This document shows positions 48,811 through 61,568 of a stretch of DNA of 64,000 nt, piece after piece. Below the pieces are notes generated by a model, which worked only from the letters and a program-made list of their open reading frames with translations, was not told the origin of the DNA and did not search any database. Each line of letters opens with the position of its first letter. The first letter of the stretch is position 1. The DNA is from Planococcus citri (Eukaryota; Arthropoda; Insecta; Hemiptera; Pseudococcidae). Position numbers and translations under genes: made by a program. The stretch is from the NCBI RefSeq assembly GCF_950023065.1, contig NC_088680.1:72143350-72207349 (forward strand), written 5' to 3'.

Positions 48811-49373
48811 AGTTCTGATCAAAGCATCGTAGTTTTGGAGGAATGGGCTGCTGAAGTTGAGTACCTCGAGAATATGTGTAAATAATGGAAGCCCCCCACC
48901 CGCCCCCTGAGGGGGCTGCGACCAAACTGATTGCGGCTTTCTCACTTACTGGGTGGGTACATATTGTGAAAAAAAATTTGAGCGAAATCGAAAGACATGA
49001 CCCAAAAACGTTGGTTGAGTTGACATGGAATGACCCAATGGCGAAAAATGTTGCCAATGGTGTATCTGTAGTAGTCCACAAGGTTGACTCTGACTTTATC
49101 TGCATTTTGCTCAAAATCCATCTCGACGACCATATTATTTTTTTGCACTATATTTCAGAAAATTTCATCCTCTTTTCAATGATGCAATCATTTTGCAAAT
49201 CCGCATCAGTTATCATTCTCAAAAAAGCGCATTTCCTGATAAAAAAAATACTAAAAAAGTAAAAACCAAGCTTTTTTCATACACTGAAAACTTGACAAGT
49301 ATTGAGTACCTAGTAAAGTAGTGTTGAAGAGTTTGCAATTTTTATCAAGTACCATTCCAGAAAGTAAGTATAA

Positions 49374-51009
49374 CGCTACATTTTATGGCAGTAAATTGTT
49401 TTGTTCAGAGAAAAATTTATTTCAGCAATAAAAAAGTGAAAAAAGATCGAAAATCTCGCGGGTAGGGCAGCCGAATATTGCCACTAGCGCACCGCGGTAA
49501 ATCTAGCTCGTCGCTCGGAGAATATGAAGGCGAAAATTGTTGTCAGTGGTGTTTGTGTAGTAGTCCGGTAGGTTGACTCTTGAACTTTGAGGCGTTAGAA
49601 CTTCTGAACTAGATCGGGGACCCCCTTGTTTGATGGCGTCATTTTGTGCAGAAATTTACCAGCTTTTCGATGATATAAAAACTTTCGAAATCCTGATAGT
49701 TTTTCATCACTAAAATGATTTTTATGAGTTTAAAAAGGTGATTTTGGGTTTTTTTTTGAACTTTGACACCTCAGAACTTTTGAAGCAGATCGAAAAGCAC
49801 AACATTTTATCGCGTCATTTTGTCCAGAATTTCATCTGCTTTCCAATGGTATAAAAAATTTTCAAATCCTCGAAATTTTTCATAGAGAAATTTGCAATTT
49901 TCCGAGATGAAAATGGTACCAATGGGATATTTTGTACTTTAAGCTGTCATAACTTTTAAACCAGATGGGGGACCCAAACTTTTTACAGTATCATTTTGTG
50001 CAGATTTTTACCAGCTTTTCGATGATATAAAATTTTTTTAAATCCTCATAGTTTTTCATCGAGTAAATTGCAGTTTTACGAGATAAAATACGGTGAAAAA
50101 AGGCAAAATTGCGAATTTCTCTATGAAAAATTTCGAGGGTTTGAAAAAATTTTGCATCATCAGAAAGAGCACAAAAATCTCTACAAAATGATGTCATAAA
50201 ATAAGGGGGTCGTTGATCGTGTTCAAAAGTTCTGACTTGTCAAAGTATAAAGTTGACAAAAAAGTGATCTAAATTAAGCTACTTATTTCAAGTTGTATTT
50301 TTTGATGAAAAATGTAGCGCTGAAATGGAAAAATTGTATTTCAGAGGGAACTATTTAGTGGATTTTTTTCATTTTGGTATCATTGTGTGGGGCTGAAACT
50401 TTTCTACCGTACAGTACCTTCAAAAATAAATTTTGGTCAATTTTATTCAAAATAGCTCATTTTCAACTGTTTCCCCCGCGTAAAAATGCTATTTTATCGA
50501 TGAAAAATTATGAGGATTTCAAAAAATTTCATATCATTGGAAAGCTGACGAAATTCTGGACAAAATGACGCTATAAAATGTTGGGCTCGTCGATCTAGTT
50601 TAAAAGTTCTGAGGCGTCAAAGTTCAAAATAGCCCAAAATCACCTTTTTAAACTCATAAAAATGCCATTTTAGTGATGAAAAACTATCAGGATTTCGAAA
50701 GTTTTTATATCATCGAAAAGCTGGTAAATTTCTGCACAAAATGACGCCATCAAACAAGGGGGTCCCCGATCTAGTTCAGAAGTTCTAACGCCTCAAAGTT
50801 CAAGAGTCAACCTACCGGACTACTACACAAACACCACTGACAACAATTTTCGCCTTCATATTCTCCGAGCGACGAGCTAGATTTACCGCGGTGCGCTAGT
50901 GGCAATATTCGGCTGCCCTACCCGCGAGATTTTCGATCTTTTTTCACTTTTTTATTGCTGAAATAAATTTTTCTCTGAACAAAACAATTTACTGCCATAA
51001 AATGTAGCG
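49374..51009. repeat. Inner palindrome 2 (about 1.64 kb)
   Basis: The left arm starts CGCTACATTTTATGGCAG and the right arm ends CTGCCATAAAATGTAGCG. Pairing continues through GGGTAGGGCAGCCGAATATT and the GATATAAAA / TTTTATATC segments toward a centre near 50190. It includes reiterated TTTTTCATCGA / TCGATGAAAAA words. Confidence 0.8.
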
Positions 51010-52113
51010 AGGTTTTCAATCTACTTATTCGATTTTTTAGTGAAATACGTTTTTCACAAATCGAAAAAATTCATCTACAGCTATTTTGGTAGAGTGCAGA
51101 ATTTCCTAAAAAATAATTGATAATTGATAAAAAATATGATCCTTCAGAAGATTTTGATTTTCAACCTTGATGCTTTACAAACTCTTTATTTTTGTATTTA
51201 TTTCCCATTAGGAAAATCGCATTTTTTAACATGATTCAAAAATTTTCACACCATTAAAAAAATTGTAAAATTGGAAATTCTTGTTCAATAAAATATTATG
51301 GTGGCCGCGATAGATTTCTGGTAAAATAAAGTTTAATTCAGAGTCAAAACCTCGCAAACTACCATATGCACAGGGCTGACAGCTGAGCTGACAACTTGTT
51401 TTCGTCTATACATTTAACTCCATTGTACTGAATGAAATGAATTCAATTCTATTCAAAAATAAATATGTGCAAGTGCAAAAGGTTCTGAATGGTAGCAAAC
51501 TGGCAACGTCGATGTACAAAACGTTGAAATACCGGTTTTACACAGTGCAACAATTTTCGCCTCATACACCGCGTGGTAGTCTGATAAGGTTGACTGTGTG
51601 TTGTTGCCTTCCCTATAATGCGACGGACTTAATGTTGAACGGGTGGAAATCCCTTTGACGATTGATGGCGTCAGTAGAGCAGTAGAGCTGAAGCTGAGGC
51701 TGAGCTGAGGGCATGAGATATCAGAAATCAAAAATATTGCAGGTACGTTCACTTTTTTGTCAAAGTGTAAATTGAATTTTTGATAATGCTCACGCTCGTC
51801 TCATGTCGCCGGCTCGAGTCGTGTTTGTTTCAGGTTCGTTAAGTTTTATTCCCGTCCGTGGCAATCCAATCTTGAAATAGCTGAGAACTTGAACTTGAAC
51901 ATCGTCTATGATCTTGTTTATCCTAGTCTTCCTTCGGTGTGAAAAAATACGCGAGGATCACCTAACCGACTTATTCAACCAGCAGGAGTGGTGGTGGTTT
52001 GTGTCTGAACAATCTCAACTTTGATCATGTAGCATACCTACCGGTATTTTCTCATCTGCCTTTACCATCTACCGTTTCTTCCCCGGTTAAAAAACACTTC
52101 GTTTAGATTCAGT

Positions 52114-52449
52114 TTGCATCGAATGGCGGCTGGATCTGGGATGTTTTGGTTGAAATGGATAATATTGTTTGCAATTTTAATGGCACTATCAATACTACCG
52201 ACGACAGTCTTGCGAAAAGAGGGTGGTGCTTCACACGAAGGAATTAACGCGAATAATTTAAATTACGTTGTAGATAATGCCGAGACGATGTTGTTTGGCG
52301 AATTGGACAATCTGTGTCTGAACATTTCAGCTCCGATGATATGGATTTCGAAAACGCTCCTTTATTGTGTATTATTAATACTGGATTTGCCGTCTGAAAG
52401 ACCAATTATACAAGATACCTCCATTTTAGACATGACTACGCAGCTGTAG
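52114..52449 (+). CDS. Possible small membrane or secreted protein, perhaps a frame-disrupted remnant
   Basis: The likely start is the ATG at 52123 (MAAGSGMFWLKW). It leads into a hydrophobic segment (WIILFAILMALSILPTTV) and then a hydrophilic part (NLNYVVDNAETMLFGELDNL). The N-terminus looks like a signal anchor, with Lys before it and Arg-Lys after it. After about 52325 the frame loses protein-like character. The frame shifted by one base then reads SSDDMDFENAPLL and, after one stop, HDYAAVDEKLVEIL and RRQKLIFCGVL, which look more like protein. This suggests either a one-base disruption or an unrecognised intron. No family is recognised. Confidence 0.35.
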   Translation: MHRMAAGSGMFWLKWIILFAILMALSILPTTVLRKEGGASHEGINANNLNYVVDNAETMLFGELDNLCLNISAPMIWISKTLLYCVLLILDLPSERPIIQDTSILDMTTQL

Positions 52450-55400
52450 ATGAAAAACTAGTTGAAATTCTCAGTTCTCGACGCCAAAAATTGATCTTCT
52501 GTGGAGTGCTTTTGAAATTCCCTAGATACATACATACCTACCTACATACTGGCAAGGTTGAGTATGAAACATGGAACAAGTCGATACATATATTGATGGC
52601 TGATTACTGATTAGGTGATGATATATGAGATGGTAATGTGCGCTCTGCGTGCTCTCTAATGGAACGACAGGAGTTTCATATGCTTAGTTCAAAAGATTCT
52701 CAGAAATCAGAGTCAGAATTATTCTTATATTTTGAACGACCTGTCTTCTCTCGCGAGCGGCGAGTTATGGAGTAGTACCTACTCCCAGCCCCAATCATTT
52801 GAAACAGCTGGTAATCCGGAATTGTTCGCTCGACAAATCTTTATTTGTGAATGATGACGCTCGTTTTGTAAGAAATAATAATCGTATGTTATTGTATGTA
52901 CTCGAAGGTGCTCCGTGAAGCCAGAAGGTAAAAGCTCTTTTTAACGCAAAAATTGACGTATTTTTTTGTGCGATAAAAAAAAATCAGAATATTCGCAACA
53001 ATTTGTAATTTAATGCTATGAGAACGAAAACAGCAACATTCTATGCGAGGAAACTCGTTTGTCTGAAAAATGAAATATTCGTCCGAATGGCTTACAATAT
53101 CTCAAAGAGTCGCACATCGGAGAGTTGAATGAATTTTCAAATTGTTGCTGTTCGGATGAAAAAAAAACAACGTTTTAGTAGGTAAGGGTCAACTTATTGA
53201 ATATACACTTGATTTTGAACCAAAACTCCGGTCTCGATGGTTCTAACAACGTTAGGCTCGCCACTGATTTCAAAAATCGCGTTCTGTTGGCACCCTGAAC
53301 CAGTGGGATGTCAAGTGTAGCCACTAGCCTGCACCTGTAGGCCTGGATGTGTAAGTTTGAATACGACACGTCGACTTGCGTTCCAAAGCTTCAAGCTTCA
53401 CACGATGGTGTTTAGGAAGTGACAAAAAAATTGCAAGATTTTGACAAACGTTGCCTGTTTATGAAATCGTTCGAAATTTAATCGTGAACGAAGATGCTGA
53501 TCTTCTTTGTACGCTTCGGATGAGGGGTCTTGGGATTGGGAACGAAAACGTTCGGGAATTTTATACGTATATTCTATCCTCGACCCTCGTTCAATTGTTA
53601 GAATGGTATTTTTCTATTCCTGAAAAAGTCGTAGAGTTTTAAAAAAGGGTTTGATTGGTTTGAAAAGTACGCTGCGCTATCAAACGTCTATTCGAAGATG
53701 TGTATTAATAAACCGACTATTTTTTATAGGACTTTGTTTTTTGGAACCAAGTTGAATTTGTATTTCTCGAGTGTTTAGTACATTCTTCTACGATGCCACA
53801 ATAACTTTTCGGTGTCCGGTGTCTGTTTTTTATGTACATATTTTTTATTTCATCTACCGTACATATTTATTTAGGTACCTATTCAATTTTGAGCGCATTT
53901 TCAAATTCAATGCAAGTAAGTACATAGGTGGGTAACTAGGTACCTATCTACAAATTTCAATAACTTTATTCAGTTTATTGTCACTGCTTCTTCAATTTTG
54001 GAGATTGGCCGTCTTCACAGAACTTCTTTTTGTCTATCTTCGAGCGTCATTCTGGAGCTTTTAAAATAAGAAATTATCGAATTTTGTTACAATATTTACG
54101 TAACAGTTGGTAACTGCTTTTCAATTTTGCGACGGCTACTTGTTGCATCGTCGGTAAAACTATAGATGCGTGTATAAACATTCTACCTAAATCATATAAA
54201 TACGGTTCGATTTGAAATTATTTTTGTTCGTTGAGAGTTATACGATGACGCGTGTAAATAAAATTAGGTAGGTAAGTAATAGCCAAAAAAAAAAAAAAAA
54301 AAAAAATACCAAACTCGCAACTCAGGGAAAAATCACACGCGTCACAGTACGCCATAAGTGTTCACCTACATAGCGAGGCAACTGAGCAACCGAGCAACTA
54401 GCAACTTCAAAAGTCGTTCGGTGATTGGCTGAAATACGAGCAACCAAGCAACCAAAACAAAAAATTTTGGTTTGGTTGCTCGGTTGCTCTGTTATGTAGG
54501 TGAGCACTTACACATATGCTTGCATAGATAGATACGCAAGTATCTGCATACACTTATGTATTTATGTGTAATACATATTTTTGGCGAATTTGTGAAACAT
54601 CGAGTAACGAAACGGAAGTGTGAGCAGCGGCAGCAATACTACGCAATCGTAATTTTCAGCTGTACGAAAACAGGTTGTTTGCGAATTTGATCTAGCTCCG
54701 AGCTTGCCCATTCGATTTTCACAACGTTGAACGTTCCGGCAAATTCCACTGGCAGGTAGGTAGTGATAAGTAGCGGTACTAGGTAGTAGGTACAGCGTTA
54801 TTGGCGTTCGTGAGTCGCGTTACGCGTTGGAAATTGGAATAGGAATAGGAATAGCATAGCCGGGTGCCGGGATAGGACGAAATGACGAATAGAAGGACTA
54901 ATGACTATAGCAATATAGCATAACCTACCCAGCACCTTCTACAAACACACACTTGACACTCTGCTAACATGTTCGTCTCCTGCGCTAAATTCTCGAGCAC
55001 GAAATACTCGCCGTCGCCGTCGCCACGTCTAGCAATCGAGACATTTTTAATATAGCGACGCCGCAGTTTCCAGTTTTGTGGAATTGGGGATCTCTATCTC
55101 TAACACTCAAACATAGACATACCTACCTACGAGTACCATATTCCATCAAATGACAGACGAATTGATCGAGATCGAGGTATCAAATTGAAAGAACGCCAAA
55201 GCGAGTAAATGTATTGTTCTCGTATTTTGTATTGTACGAGTACCTACTCCGTACGGTACGTACACTTACCTGTTGCATTAGATTTAGGTATTATAATATA
55301 CCTAGGCAGATACGATGGCATGGGTAATAATTTGAAACGCGCAAGTGAACTCGGAATGCGGGGGCGACGGAGGGAGAGCCAAACAAAATTATTCGATAAA

Positions 55401-57279
55401 AATAAGCTATGGCCGGGGCTGGGGGACCAAGTGTAGTAATGGACCTAGCATCGGAGCATCGCGGCACTAGTGGAAACGATATCATGCGGAAAGAGAGAGG
55501 CAGGCGTGACTTGTTTTTATTTCCCATTTTACAGAAGAAAGCGACAGCGTAAAATTCAGTTCCGGGTATTTGCTCGACTCGGCTCGGCTCGGATATGCGA
55601 CGACTCGATGTGGATGTTTCCATCGTAGATCGTTTTGCATTGCTCGATTACTTCGCTCGGGTAGATGTAGATACTTATAATGTGTGTGATTCTGATTATT
55701 ATTTATTTTTTTACCTACAAAATAAAATTTTGAATACAGCACCGCTACCGCTACGCCCCTTATCTATTCGAGAATAAAAGAAGAAGACGACGACGACGGC
55801 GATGTATCGGGTCGCGTCCTACCAATGATCGTACGAGATATACGTATTGAATCATTGAATGAAGTGAAGTAGGTAGATGGGTCTAGGTACCTTGGCTCAG
55901 ACTCTTTGCCTGTTTTGCCCTCCTTTGATTCGCAAATTCCTTTCATTCTCTCGTCGATTCGTTGCGACGCGACGTTGAGTCACTCAGCTCATGGGATTGA
56001 TGATAAGAACGGCGAAATTTTCATCAGCCAAATTGTCTTCAAAACGGTATGATTGAGCAGAGCAGCGAGCGCCAATATTGAATATTGAGTGAGAATGAGA
56101 ATGCTGAGCATAGCAACAAGGAGAGCTACGGTGGTCTGGTCTGATGGACGGTGACGGTGCTGCAGATGGAATTGGTAGATCGACGTCAATGCGACATAAC
56201 ATAAGCTGCATAAACGATTAACGGTCATACGCCAAGTATCATTGCATAATTTGAGCCAAAAACCAATTTGCGAGAGAGGGGTTGAAACTGCGACTGCGAG
56301 GAATATAGGTGCCCAATTTTCTCAGCTTCGAAGAATAGGTATCGGTAGAAAAGAAAATAAAATTGTAGGTTCTCCGAATCATTTACTATTTACTTACCAT
56401 CTTCGGGTGGTGTGGTGAAAATTCGAAGGAAAAATTTCAGTAGAGCCGTCAGTCGTCGAGCTGAAAGCTGAATCAGTTTTTGACTTTTTGCGAATTCGTG
56501 AGTTTTGATGGGCCTTATGGTACCAAACCAAAATAAAAAATTATTCGATTAAACTTTCACTCGATTGCGCGTTTTAAAAATTTTCATCCGACAATTTTAT
56601 TATAAGAATATGAAAATGCAATTTTCAAGCTAAAATATCTTATTTAGAAAAGTAAAAAAAAAAAACGTACCTAATTTTTTAATTTTTTTTTACTCATAGG
56701 TACCTAATAGTTGAAATTCATCTGGTAATTCATTAATTTCTCATGATTGACGATGGTTAATGAAAAAAAAATCGATCTGGTTCAACTGGTTGGAGTATTG
56801 ATTATTGTTTATACGGTGTGGTCTCAAGTCCTGAAACCTGAAATAGTATTAAAAACCGTATAATTATGTGAAAACACTCGAAAAATCACTAAAACTAGTT
56901 CACACTGCAAAATCAACAACAGATGATGAAGTTTAGGGAAAATTCGACAACATTTTTCAAAAACATAATAAAACATCGTTCGTTGAAATTCCTTTTTAAA
57001 ACTAAAGTAAAAGCTAGGCGTTGAAAACAATGTAAATTCAACAAATATGATGATTGATGAAATATCAGTTTTCAGTAAATTTACCTAGGTAGGTAGTCGA
57101 AAATACCTGCATGAAAAAGTGTCAAAAACATATTACAATTAGAATGATGTCTAGTGTCTAGATAGTTAGGTACCTACTCGAAAAAGAATTAAAACCACTG
57201 TAAAATTAACGAGAAAAGATGATTGAAATTTCACGAAGATCCGGGCAACAACGTATTAATTTTAGTAGGTACCATTGTT
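52450..57279. other. Non-coding region
   Basis: No gene is supported. It contains a poly(A) run at 54285-54306 and scattered TACGAG and TAGGTA words. A short ORF near 53451-53642 has no recognisable features. Confidence 0.5.
54285..54306. repeat. Poly(A) tract
   Basis: An uninterrupted 22-base A run. No retroposed sequence is recognised before it. Confidence 0.8.
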
Positions 57280-58598
57280 CCCTACCGGCCACAAATATCT
57301 AATAGACAGAATATTTATGTCTGTAACAGCTTTTCAGCTATTCAGTCATTCCGCTATTCATTCGCTATCTTTCAGATATTCGGAAAAGTTGTTAAATATT
57401 CCATCTGCAAAATATTGAATGGAATATCAAGCAACGTATAATAGTTAGCTATAAGCCCAAATTTTCAATATCTATTGGAAACAAATTTTAGATAGCTAAA
57501 ATATATCGTCACCAGATATTAAATAACCAAACAAAAATTTACAGCTACTAGATGTCTAATAGATATACAGCAAACTAAATGAATTATAAAACTTGAACAA
57601 GAACTTTAGTATTGCTCCAGTTGTCATGATAGAAGGGAGAGTGTGCATCGGAAATAAGTATTTTCGTTATTTTATACTTGAAAATGGCCGCAATTGCAAT
57701 AAATTACAATTAATTGAGTTCTTAAATTACATTTAAAGTTGATATTTCTTCAATTTCGCTTTTTGATAAGAAAATATGTATCGTAAAACGTGTTTATTTG
57801 TGTTAAATGTAAAGAAAACTCGAAGTGTTCAAAAAGTAATAATAACTAAGTGACAAACTCCAAGTAATTCAGGTTCAATTTGAGAAGAATTCGCGGAAAA
57901 TAATGGAAAAATTGAGTCAGCAGCATGTTCATCTTACGTAGTAAGTAGATTTATAACTGACATGAAATTATGAAACCCATGATTAGGTAGAAATAGTTTA
58001 TGAAATATATGATAATATGTAAGTATAGATCTGTATAGTACCTACCTACCTACCTACCTACCTACCTAACCATGAACTTCTTATTTTCATGTTAATTATA
58101 TTAATACTAACTTACTGATAAAGTGAATATGCTGCTGACACCATTTTGCTATTATTTCCGCAAATTCTTCTCCAATTAAGTATACCTGAATAATGTAAAA
58201 CTTTGCCATATTATAATATTGCCTATTACTTTTAGAACACTTTGAGTTTTCTTTAAATTTACTTTTTACTCAAATAAACGAGTTGCAGATCTTTAAAAGC
58301 ACTTTCATTTTGCAGGGCGAATTTCAGTCATTTTAATAGCTGAGAAGCATCCAATAGATATCTGTAAAACATTATGGCTACAAGGCATTGGAGAATAGAT
58401 ATCTATTCTTTAGCGCATTGCAGCCATAGTGCTTTACAGATATCTATTAGCCTTGTATTTACCATGTAATACTACATAAAAGGTACTTTCCAGTTATTAA
58501 AACAAGGTAATTTCAGCTATTCCAGTTATCCATTAGCTGTATCTTTGGCTGAAAAGAATATCTAATAGATGTCTATTAGACGTTTGTGGCCGGTAGGG
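57280..58598. mobile_element. 1.3-kb element with CCCTACCGGCCACAAA ends
   Basis: The left end CCCTACCGGCCACAAATATC at 57280 is mirrored at the right end (GTTTGTGGCCGGTAGGG ending at 58598). About 27 of the first 29 bases are complementary. The interior has many short inverted copies of ATCTAATAGATAT-like words and a (CCTA)n run at 58040-58068, with no transposase ORF. A target duplication is not clear (flanks TTGTT and TTATT). Confidence 0.75.
58040..58068. repeat. (CCTA)n microsatellite
   Basis: About seven tandem tetranucleotide copies within the CCCTACCGG-ended element. Confidence 0.85.
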
Positions 58599-59460
58599 TT
58601 ATTTTTAAAAAATGCACGAAAATATTGAAATTATATCTATGTACGTACTGTATAGGCTAGGTAGGTAACGCTTCGAAAATTCATTAAAAACACTAGCTTA
58701 ACACTATTACAGAACACTGATCTGATGAAATTTCACCATAAAATTTGTCAAAAGTACACCAAAAAATGTTGAAAACGTGGTGAATTGATGTAGGCAGGTA
58801 CCTAAACATAGAAAAATTGACGAAAATCAAAAATGTATAGAACATCATTGGTTGGAATTTCTTCAAAGCTCAAGTATACTGTGAAAGTATCGAAATACCC
58901 TAAACAATAATGAAATGTCTGTGAATTTCACCAAGAATCAAGAATGGATTAAAAAAGGTCAAATTTTGACCTTTGGATTGTGCAAAAGTCTCCGCAGTAT
59001 CACCTTTACAATTATTATTACATTAGGTAATACATAGGCACCCTTCACAGTTCACAGTGATCAAACGATCGAGAAAATTTTCCCCTCGATAGAATTCTAG
59101 GTATATCGCGTTAGCTAATTGAAAAAGGAGAACTGCTTAAAATGGAAACGGACGCGCTGCTTGTGCTTAGGGCTTTGGCTCGGTGGTCGCAGCGAGTAAA
59201 TTTGAATTTGACGCTGCGCCGAGAGCGTGTTTGGGATTTGAAAATGCGAATTTGCGGTTGAAGATGAAGAATTTTTTCGCAGCTACCATAACCATGCCAT
59301 TCCATACCATTGCGTCAGCGTTAGTATTTTTGCGGGTTAGCGACTTAGCGAACGATTTGATGCGAATGGACACAGTCGAGGTAGCGTGTAGCGTGCGCTG
59401 CTACATTTTCATACATTTATACGAAAAATATACGAAATTTTTTTAAAATAAAGAGCGGAA

Positions 59461-61568
59461 ACGGAGTGTTGACGAAGCGGATGGTTGCTGGGGGGAAGGG
59501 GTATGGTGAGAGGGGATCGGTACTGCTGGCGGGAGCGTTCGGTTCAGCGTTCAACGAACGAAAAACTAGTAGTTGCATTTTTGCCCGTCAGAGTTCGTCG
59601 TGAAAATTACGATGAGGGCGATGAGGGTACCGGCGGTGGTGAAGGGGAACGAGAAGGGCGGATAGCGAAGACTGGTCAGGTGTTGACAGGGGCAGCGGCG
59701 GAGGCAAGCAGCCACTCAGCCAGTCATTCGGTGAGAAACGGCGTCGTTGCAAGTTGGTCGCGGGAGGAATTCTCTCCATGTCCACGGCTATGGTTGGCTT
59801 GCGTGAACGGTGATCGGCTTATAAAGTGTATTGCGTACTGTGCGAGAAATTGACGAAATTGTTTCCGGTTAGTCACGGCGGTCTGCATGATGTGAAAGCC
59901 CAGCGAAAAGGCGAAACACATACCGTCTTAGAACAAGAGGAATTTGAAAAATTTCTGCAAAATCGTGTCGGCCATTTTCATCGTTTCAATTCAAAAATTC
60001 GCTGAAAAGTCTACGGAACGCCGCCGATCGGAAACAAGTGTACAGCTTACAGCATTACTACGGTATGTGAGTTCGCGTTTTTTGTCTACTTTTTTCTCTT
60101 TTTTTTTTGTTCTTGTTCTTCACCATTTCACCTCCTATATTTTTTTCGTATTCGTTCTAATTTCTCGTCTCGATTCGATTTTTTTTCTCTCATATTACTC
60201 GGTTCTCTATTCTATGTATTAGTCGAAGCGATCGAGTTCAGTAATAATAATAATAATTCTTTCGTGTTTTTCTGTGTTCCTTGTGTTTCTGTTTAGTATT
60301 TATTGCGCGATAAAAACGCGGGTTTTTTCCTTCGTACGGCGAGGTGAATGTTATTATTATTGTAAGTTATACTTTTTTTCTTCATCACCGTGTATTGCTG
60401 CGCGATAAGTTCTCATTTTTCGGTAAGTTCGGTGTTGTTGTAAGAGGAGGAGAAATTTATACCGAAACAATATTCGCAACATTTTTCATTTTTGACTCGG
60501 TTGCTGTTGAGAATTGAGATTGAGACCACAACGACGACGTTTCATCGTTTCTTACTACTTGGTAAGTAGTAGTAGTAGTAGTGGTAACGCAAAACGAAAA
60601 CGCAAACACATTTTGGAATCGAAGTCGAAAATCGACAGCAGCAGCGGCGGCGGCGGCTAACGTTAAAATTCTGCGGTAGTGGTGGTGGTGTTTTCGTCGT
60701 CGTGTGTTTGTAAGTGTTCTTCTGCTCTGTGTGTGTGTGTGTGTGTTGGTGTTGTTACGTGATCTGGTAGTTTTGAATCGGCTTTTTGTGCCGCAGCTGA
60801 ATATCATTTCTTGGAAAAGTACTCCGCTTCGTTGTCTTCCTTCGTTGTGGTTGTAACGCAAATAAGTAAAAAAAAAAGCTAGCGAGCGAGCGCCAGCGGT
60901 ACCTGCGACTAAAAAAACTAAATCTATCTCGAAAATATCGAGAGAAAATTCGCTTCCTTCGGTTTCGGCTCTCGATTGTTCTTGCTTGTTTACTCGTCCT
61001 TTTTTTTTCGCGTTATGTAGGTCTCTCTTCTTTCGTGTGTTTTTTTCTCTTTCTTTTTCTTTTTCGATTCGCTGCAGTGTTTGGTGTTGTTACGTCTTCG
61101 GTCTTACGGTCTTGGTTGTTCAACTCTACTCGATTCAGTCAGTCAGTTTCTGCTGTCGGTAAGTTAATATTATTATTTCGTTCATTCGTCGTCGTCGTCG
61201 TCGGTGTTGTTGTTGTTGTTGTTAACAGTGAAACGGTACAACGACCTCTGCGATTAGAAAGAAAGAACGCCACTAAAATATTATATTATTCTTTTCTTTT
61301 CCATTACCGACTACTGCGTGTTCGGTTCGACTTGTTCGCGTTTTTTGTTTTGTTTTTTGTTTTTAATGAACTAATTTTGTGTAGAGAACGCGCAACGTGC
61401 AACGCGCTCTGTAATTCGTTTCTAATTCATTTTTTCGGAATTTTTTCCACCGCGAATTGCGAGTTTTGTATTCGAGTGTCGAGTTACATTTCGTCAGGTT
61501 TTTTCCTCGTTTCTTGATTCTTCCAAATGGTAATGATATTTGTGCTCCGATTATCGACGTTGTGAAAG
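59461..61568 (+). promoter_or_regulatory. Possible promoter / 5' UTR region of a plus-strand gene beyond the window
   Basis: It begins with a GC-richer patch (59460-59800). A long T/C-rich transcribed-looking stretch follows, with several consensus donors (GTAAGT near 60424, 60562 and 61159, and AAA|GTAAGC at 61568). No coding exon is recognised. This is inference from composition only. (GT)n at 60728-60746 and (AGT)n at 60566-60582 lie inside. Confidence 0.2.

Larger units (their letters stand above)
47245..51630. repeat. Nested inverted-repeat block
   Basis: The outer arms 47245-47396 and 51479-51630 are reverse complements of about 152 bases (for example AAGTCCGTCGCATTATAGGG against CCCTATAATGCGACGGACTT). 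Between them lie two further palindromes, 47658-48810 and 49374-51009. No transposase or other coding sequence was found; ORFs in the arms are only mirror copies of each other. Confidence 0.85.

Noticed and set aside
59485..59853. 122-codon plus-strand ORF
   Set aside because: Charged, repetitive frame in a GC-rich patch; more likely 5' non-coding sequence.
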